This document shows, in pieces, positions 58,862 to 64,000 of a DNA stretch of 64,000 nt. Both the position numbers and the translations under genes were made by a program. The DNA lies in contig CM053141.1 in assembly GCA_028571685.1 (NCBI GenBank), positions 75,005,833 to 75,069,832 of the forward strand, in the 5' to 3' direction. The stretch is from Heterohyrax brucei (Eukaryota > Chordata > Mammalia > Hyracoidea > Procaviidae). The notes below the pieces were generated by a model that made no database searches, was not told the origin of the DNA, and saw only the letters and a list, made by a program, of their open reading frames with translations. The number at the start of each line of letters is the position of its first letter. Within the stretch, counting starts at the first letter, position 1.

Positions 58862-59476
58862 TGTCATAGATTGAATTATGTACCCTCAAAAATGTGTGTG
58901 GCAATTTGGCTGTGCCAATTCCCAGTATTGTATGATTGTCCACCATTTTGTCATTTGATGGAATTTTCCTGTGTTTTGTAGATTCTATCACTATGATTTA
59001 ATAAGATGGATTAAAACTAAAACAAACTCACTGCCATAGAGCTTATTCTGACTCACAGTGACCCTATAGGTCAGTAGAACTGCCGCATGGAGTTTCCAAG
59101 GAGCACCTGGTGGAGTTGAACTGCCAGCCTTTTGGTTAGCAGCCATAGCACTTAACCACTACACCACCACAGCTTATCAGAGGGATTAGCAGTAGTTACA
59201 TTAATGAAGCCTACAGGATTGGATAGTGTCTTACATCAATCTCTTTTGAGATATAAAAGAGAGAAGTGAGCAGAGAGAGACAGAGGGATCTCATACCACT
59301 AAGAAAGCAATGCCAGAATTAGGGTGCATTCTTTGCTGTGCTGTGCTGTTCCTGTGCTGAAATGCTCCCAGACCAAGGGAAGAATGATGCATCATAAGGA
59401 GCTTCCTCCAGAGCCAATGGAAGTGTTATAGTAAAGCAAATTTGTAGTTTTTGTGATTGAATTATGAAATGCTACT
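58862..59476 (+). mobile_element. Solo LTR (same family as 28784-29288), with nested SINE
   Basis: Begins TGTCATAGATTGAATTATGT, contains GTATGATTGTCCACCATTTT, and ends ..GAAATGCTACTA. An antisense AfroSINE at 59013-59177 splits it. Its end and middle correspond to the reversed copy in MRPS27 intron 2. No attached coding sequence. Confidence 0.7.
59013..59177 (-). mobile_element. AfroSINE nested in the LTR, antisense
   Basis: CTGACTCACAGTGACCCTAT, AGTTTCCAAGGAGCACCTGG, TTTTGGTTAGCAGCCATAGC, ACTTAACCACTACACCACC. Confidence 0.9.
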
Positions 59477-59739
59477 AAAAAAAGTGTATGTTACAATTTT
59501 ATTTGGCAGTATATTGTTTAAACATAATGCTATTCTAATAGTGCCATTTTAACAGACAATAAAAATTGTTGCATTTTTTTAAAGTCACAGCTTTTCCCAT
59601 GGTATTTGAGATTCATAATGAATCTTCTTGAACTCTGGTTTACAAGTAATTAATCATGAGATACTTCGTATGGGGTGTCACCAGATTATCTTCTTAGAGT
59701 CTAAACCAGAAAAAGTTGGTTTGTAAATTTCCATTAACA

Positions 59740-59932
59740 ATGCTATCAGCCGGTTCCAACTCTTAGTGACTTTGTGTGACAGATCAGAACTGTCACATAC
59801 AGTTTCTTGGGCCGCAGTCTTTGCAGAAGCAGACCATCAATTATCTTCCCTCATGGAACTGCTGGTAGGTTTGAACTGCTGTCCTTTCTATTAGCAGCTG
59901 AGCGTTTAACCACTGTGCAGCCAGACTGGCAG
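59740..59932 (-). mobile_element. AfroSINE, long form, antisense
   Basis: CGGTTCCAACTCTTAGTGAC, GTCTTTGCAGAAGCAGACCA, GCTGGTAGGTTTGAACTGCT, CGTTTAACCACTGTGCAGCC. Confidence 0.82.
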
Positions 59933-60598
59933 ATTTGTAGAAACCTTAAACTGCGCATAAAACATCACCATCTTTGAAGCAGAATTTCAAAACTGAATTT
60001 AACTTGATGATTGTAGCATGCATATGCCTTCCCCTTGCATAGAAAAACAGAGATTGCTATAAATTAGACAATGCATCTGTTGTCTGCCACCCTGTATGAC
60101 GATGAAGCCAGCTTTAAGAGGAACAGAGCCTGCTTCTCCATTTGTTCCCTCTAGATGAGGCCTGTATAAAGGCATGGTGCCACTCAGATGCTCTTAATGA
60201 TGCAAGATCCCTGCCTTTCCCTAGTATGCTGATATTTGGTCCCAGGAACATTTAGAAGATGATTAAAATATATGTCTTTTTCTTTCTTTTGTTTTGTAAG
60301 CTATGTCAGCCTCTAAAAACTGTGTGTGTGTGTGTGTGTGTGTGTCTGTGTCTGTGTCTGTGTCTGTGTCTGTGTCGCTGTGTGTGTTTTCCTTGTTTCT
60401 TTTAATGCCTGGTGTAACTCTACTCCAAAAGTCCTCTGATTCTCTTCAGAATCTGCGCTTCCCTTCCTCTCCAGACCGTGAGAGTACTTTGTTCTTCGTT
60501 GTGTCTCTAGCACCTAGCAGAGCACCTGCCACGATCTGTGTCTGTCCTTTTACCCACATCCTGCCGCCTGTTGGCTCACTGAATTGTTTTATTACCAG
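59933..60598. other. PTCD2 intron 3, 3' part with a compound microsatellite
   Basis: The TG/TGTCTG microsatellite at 60321-60386 lies about 210 bp upstream of exon 4. The acceptor region is TTGTTTTATTACCAG. Nothing else recognised. Confidence 0.5.
60321..60386 (+). repeat. Compound (TG)n(TGTCTG)n microsatellite
   Basis: A pure TG run changes into about six TGTCTG hexamers and back into TG. Chance frames through it give VCVCVC or TQTQTQ peptides, not a gene. Confidence 0.93.
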
Positions 60599-60716
60599 GT
60601 ACCATGCAGAGAACAGAAATACCGGTTTGGGGAAATACAAGTTTGGACCACTCTTCATGAGGCTGTGTTATGAATTGGATCTTGAGGAATCTGCCCTGGA
60701 GCTCATCAGAGACCAG
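60599..60716 (+). CDS. PTCD2: PTCD2 coding exon 4
   Basis: 118 nt. The first base completes an arginine codon, followed by [37 protein letters not shown] and DQ. The acceptor is TTACCAG, the donor CAG/GTTATT, leaving in phase 0. [20 protein letters not shown] is the strongest PTCD2 signature in the window and lies in the PPR helical array. Confidence 0.96.
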
Positions 60717-61179
60717 GTTATTGTTTGCTGATTGGTTTCCCTGCTTGGGTGATATTTCCTTGGGCCGAGGGTACGGTATTTTTGGTGGCTAGGAAAGGCA
60801 TCTCTACCATACACATTATTCCTGGATTATATTTCTGAGAAGAACCACTGGGTTAAATGAATCAACTCGTGCCTGCATTTTTAAAGTTCCCTTGAAGTCA
60901 GCTTCTGTGAAGAGGTATAGATCTCTTTAGAACATCAGACATACACATTACAAAATACCTACCCACCTTGGATTTGGGTCAACCAAGTACTGACCCTCTC
61001 TTTTCAAGAGCTTTTAATGGGAGACAGTTGAAGACTGGGTACCTTTTTAAGATGCCTTTCTTACTCCTTCACTGTGTTTCTCTCTTTGTTGTTAATTCTA
61101 CTTGAAGACTGTACATTTGTAAAGTGCTTTTCAGTTTTCAGATACATTACATTACATACTAAAAACAAGAATAGCAGTA
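60717..61179. other. PTCD2 intron 4, 5' part, unrecognised
   Basis: No exon or repeat supported. Confidence 0.35.
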
Positions 61180-61345
61180 ATTATAAGCAGCATTTACTGA
61201 CTATTCATTATGACCTTGGCATTGTGCTTATTAGGCACTTTATATGTTTTAGTCCATTTGTTTCCTAAAATAGCCCTAGTGAGGCAGATACTGTTTTATA
61301 GATGGGGAAACTGGGACCTAGAGCCATTATAAACTCATCCAAGAT
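61180..61345 (+). mobile_element. MIR SINE
   Basis: AGCATTTACTGACTATTCAT, AGGCACTTTATATGTTTTAG, GTTTTATAGATGGGGAAACT, then AACTCATCCAAGATC. Confidence 0.75.
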
Positions 61346-61688
61346 CAAAAACTTTTGTTAGATTGAGGATATATTTTATGTTATTGGTAACCTCCGTAAC
61401 TAACTTTTCCTTCTGTCTTTTGCTCTTTTTCATATAAAGTGTTCTATACATAGTGAAATATTTTACTATACGCTTGCTCTTTATGGAACCTGTGGATTAG
61501 AAAGAAGACCTTAATATATAAGTAAGCAGGAAAAGATAGGTGGTTTTACCAAGTACAGATAATTCGATCCTGGGATTTTGTTTTTTCTCCTCTCCTAATA
61601 GAGAAGTAGTAGTCATACAAATTTATGTTAGTATATTTGTAGTACAAATCTAGAATAATATACACCAAATCGCTGGTTATCTTTAAAG
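61346..61688. other. PTCD2 intron 4, unrecognised
   Basis: AT-rich. Nothing supported. Confidence 0.35.
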
Positions 61689-61848
61689 GGTAGCCCAAAC
61701 CTTCAGCCAGTGAGTTGATTCTGACTCATTGTGACCCCATAGGACAGACTACAGCTGCCCCGTAGAGTTTCCAAGAGGCTCCTGGTAGATTCAAACTGCT
61801 GACCTTTTGGTTGGCAGCTGTAGCCTTTAACTACTGTGCTACCAGGAC
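61689..61848 (-). mobile_element. AfroSINE, antisense
   Basis: GTTGATTCTGACTCATTGTG, AGTTTCCAAGAGGCTCCTGG, TTTTGGTTGGCAGCTGTAGC, CTACTGTGCTACCAGG. Confidence 0.9.
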
Positions 61849-62261
61849 ATAAGGAATAGAATTACAGAAAATTCCTACTTTTTACTGTATGCATTTTGGT
61901 ATCATTTGGCTATTTTCAACAAGTATGTGTTACTTCTTAGGATTAAAGGAAAATGAAAAGTTGTTTTTAAAAAAACCTAACTGTGCATGGAAAATTCATT
62001 TCCTGGAGTATTAAACCACATTAGAGTCAAGGGACCTAACGCCTCCTCCTGCTTCTTCTGCAGCTGTGGCCCCTACTCGACCCTGTGTTGCTGCCCTGTC
62101 CACCACAGCAGACACTAGCCATATGTGCCCAGTGAGCCTTTGAAATGTGGCTACACGTGGAGTATGCATAACATACTTAATAAATTTCAAATACTTGTTG
62201 TAAAATATCTTATTAATTTTCATATTGATTACATGTTGAAATTATGTTGTTTTAGACATAG
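61849..62261. other. PTCD2 intron 4, unrecognised
   Basis: No exon or repeat supported. Confidence 0.35.
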
Positions 62262-62271
62262 TAGTTATAGT

Positions 62272-62320
62272 AGGGTCACCATGAGATGGATCTAACTTGG
62301 CAGCACTTGGCTGGCTTGGC
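62272..62320 (+). mobile_element. Ultra-short RTE/SINE-tail insertion
   Basis: A 49-bp insert reads AGGGTCACCATGAGATGGAT, then AACTTGGCAGCACTTGGCTG and GCTTGGC, which is just the 3' tail shared by the AfroSINE and RTE. The 10-bp TAGTTATAGT flanks it at 62262-62271 and 62321-62330. TA-rich DNA follows. Confidence 0.72.
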
Positions 62321-62479
62321 TAGTTATAGTGGGATATATACTATATATAGTATATAGGATATAGTAGTTATTTGGGATATATATAAACTAATTTCATCTA
62401 TTTTCCTGTAATGTAGCTACTAAAACATTTAGAATACGTGGCTTGCATTTGCATTTTGCAAATGTGGTTTAATACACTA

Positions 62480-62970
62480 TCTTTCTATTGGTAGGGCTAC
62501 TCTGGAGGCTTCCCATCACACTTAGACCAAAACTCAGACCCATCACTATGACCTTTAGGGCCATTTATGCTGTGTCGGCCCCTACCACTGCTTGCTCACT
62601 CCACTTGGGACCTTCCCGATGTTTCTCAGACATACCAAGCTCATCGCCCTGCACAGGGCCTTTGTGTCTGTGACTCTCTTGACTTGGATGCCCCCAACCC
62701 TCATCACTGAGTTTTTCTCCTTTTTGTTAGGTTTCTTCTCAAAGAGCCTTCCCTGATCAACTTTCATCCATTTTCTCTCTCCCTGTATCCTGTGTCACCA
62801 TTCTTTCTAGCCCTTATTGATACCTGAAAGTATATTTTTATTTCTTTCACTCATTTTATTTACTTGTTCATTGTCTGATTATTATAGCCCTGCTAGAATT
62901 TAAGAGCAGGGTGTATGTTGTGTTCAGCATCTCTGTATCCTCAGTGCCTAGAACAGAGTCTGACTTGTAG
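62480..62970 (+). mobile_element. L2 LINE 3' end
   Basis: CTGCACAGGGCCTTTGTGTC, CAAAGAGCCTTCCCTGATCA, GCTAGAATTTAAGAGCAGGG, CTCAGTGCCTAGAACAGAGT, the L2 3' end order over nearly 500 bp. Confidence 0.8.
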
Positions 62971-63582
62971 TCTCAGAAGAAAAAGCTCACTTGAGCCAGA
63001 CATTTGATGGCATGTTTGCATATCACATGTCATACTTGCTATCACAACATAAAACATGTTAAAAAAGAAGATTGAGAACCACCATTGTAATGAACTATTT
63101 CAAAAAATAAATAAACAACTACATTATCAGTTTGCCAAAAGGGGATCTAGTTGCATGAAAGCCTCCTGTCTTAATCCTTGAGTATATTTAGTTTCCAGTT
63201 TGTGTTAAGCTCTTGATATCCAGGTCCCAGGATCAGCCCGGCCAGGGTCAATTAGTGTATCTGTTTTCCCATAAGCACAGCAGAGCCACATTCATGGAGA
63301 TGTACTTTGCTGTATTTCTGAGACTCAAAGATCTCTCATGGTGACTGTTGCTCCAGTTCAGTGTGATCATTCCCAAAGACATGGCAGCCAAGGGAGTAGA
63401 CAGCATTTTATATCTGTTTAAAAAAGTAAATCCTTGCTATATCAGAAATTTACTAGAGAATTCAGGAGACCAAGTGAATAATGTACACAGGTAAGTGAAT
63501 CATGGATGGTTAAGAGGACATATGGGAGTACCGCCTTAATAGCTATAACTTTTAACCAAGTTGTATTGTTTTTCTTTACTAG
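62971..63582. other. PTCD2 intron 4, 3' end
   Basis: Unrecognised sequence ending in the exon 5 acceptor region TTGTTTTTCTTTACTAG. Confidence 0.45.
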
Positions 63583-63661
63583 CATTTACAAGGTTTCTTT
63601 TCAGATCCCACATCGTTCAATATTTTGATGGATATGTTATTTATCAAAGGCAGATATAAAA
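63583..63661 (+). CDS. PTCD2: PTCD2 coding exon 5 (gene continues beyond window)
   Basis: 79 nt encoding [19 protein letters not shown] then FIKGRYK plus one base. The acceptor is TTTCTTTACTAG and the donor AAAA/GTAAGT. Entered in phase 0, left in phase 1. [17 protein letters not shown] is the PPR helix pair of PTCD2. The remaining roughly half of the protein lies to the right of the window. Confidence 0.95.
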
Positions 63662-64000
63662 GTAAGTACTATCATGTATATTTGCTAGAAATTTTTCTGT
63701 CTTTGCTGGCATAATAATTAGAAAGAAATAATCACAGTAATGAGCCATGCAGAAATGATCTTTTTGTTCCTGATGAGTGACTGAGTTACAGAGACATCGT
63801 TCTTTTGAGTTTGAAAACTATGTTGCATTGCATGGCATACCTTAAACTAAATGTGCCAGATTTTACTTGTGCTGAATTTGTGTCAAGTTTTAAAATATTG
63901 GTTCTTTCTGCATGGTCTGAATATTTATCTTGACTTAGTGAATTGCTGAATGACTTTCAGTCAGTGGTGCTGAATGGATGAGCGCTCTGGGGCTAACAGT
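63662..64000. other. PTCD2 intron 5, 5' end
   Basis: No further exon or repeat before the window edge. Confidence 0.5.

Noticed and set aside
60303-60731. 142-codon frame crossing PTCD2 exon 4
   Set aside because: Only the part from 60599 to 60716 is exon. The N-terminal part is microsatellite and intron read-through.

Overview
The window is nuclear DNA from a placental mammal, almost certainly an afrotherian (elephant-like). Two things show this. About thirty copies of a tRNA-derived SINE match the AfroSINE pattern (head GGAAACCCTGGTGGC.., B-box like GGTTCAAATCC, tail GGGTCGCTATGAGTC..). They sit beside RTE/BovB-type LINEs and L1s. Coding DNA is sparse and split into short exons with GT-AG borders; most long open frames are retrotransposon relics or chance.

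Two genes are recognisable, arranged head to head around a CpG-rich promoter near 51.4-51.6 kb. On the minus strand are the first four coding exons of MRPS27, a mitochondrial small-subunit ribosomal protein (51335-51407, 45261-45338, 29445-29515, 24029-24087). Splice phases join exactly and give the first 93 codons; later exons were not found and probably lie left of the window. On the plus strand are the first five coding exons of PTCD2, a mitochondrial pentatricopeptide-repeat protein (51574-51685, 54572-54664, 58311-58440, 60599-60716, 63583-63661). They give 177 codons and the gene runs off the right edge. The two start codons are 166 bp apart, and a consensus YY1 site covers the MRPS27 start, so the pair probably shares one bidirectional promoter.

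The rest is intron, plus sequence left of MRPS27 exon 4 that is probably the next MRPS27 intron. 1.4-4.4 kb: an old antisense L1 interrupted by an antisense RTE that itself holds a SINE. 4.6-11.8 kb: a nearly complete 7.2-kb sense L1 with two tandem 5'UTR units, a damaged ORF1 and a broken ORF2. 12-24 kb: mostly unrecognised sequence with SINEs, MIR and old L1. 22.7-24.9 kb: a direct duplication of about 335 bp flanking MRPS27 exon 4, the second copy lying inside an RTE relic (24.3-26.6 kb). 28.8-29.3 kb: a solo-LTR-like element. 32-43 kb: dense SINEs and several L1 3' ends. 46-50 kb: an L1 3'UTR fragment and a near full-length RTE carrying a SINE. 52-64 kb: PTCD2 introns with SINEs, an LTR containing a SINE, MER5, MIR and L2.

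I see no prokaryotic-type system, CRISPR, operon or unknown protein-coding gene. The most interesting signals are the shared promoter of two mitochondrial RNA-binding protein genes, the duplication around exon 4, the monomeric L1 5'UTR, and extremely short retrotransposon-tail insertions with target-site duplications. Family names for repeats come from pattern memory, not from a search.
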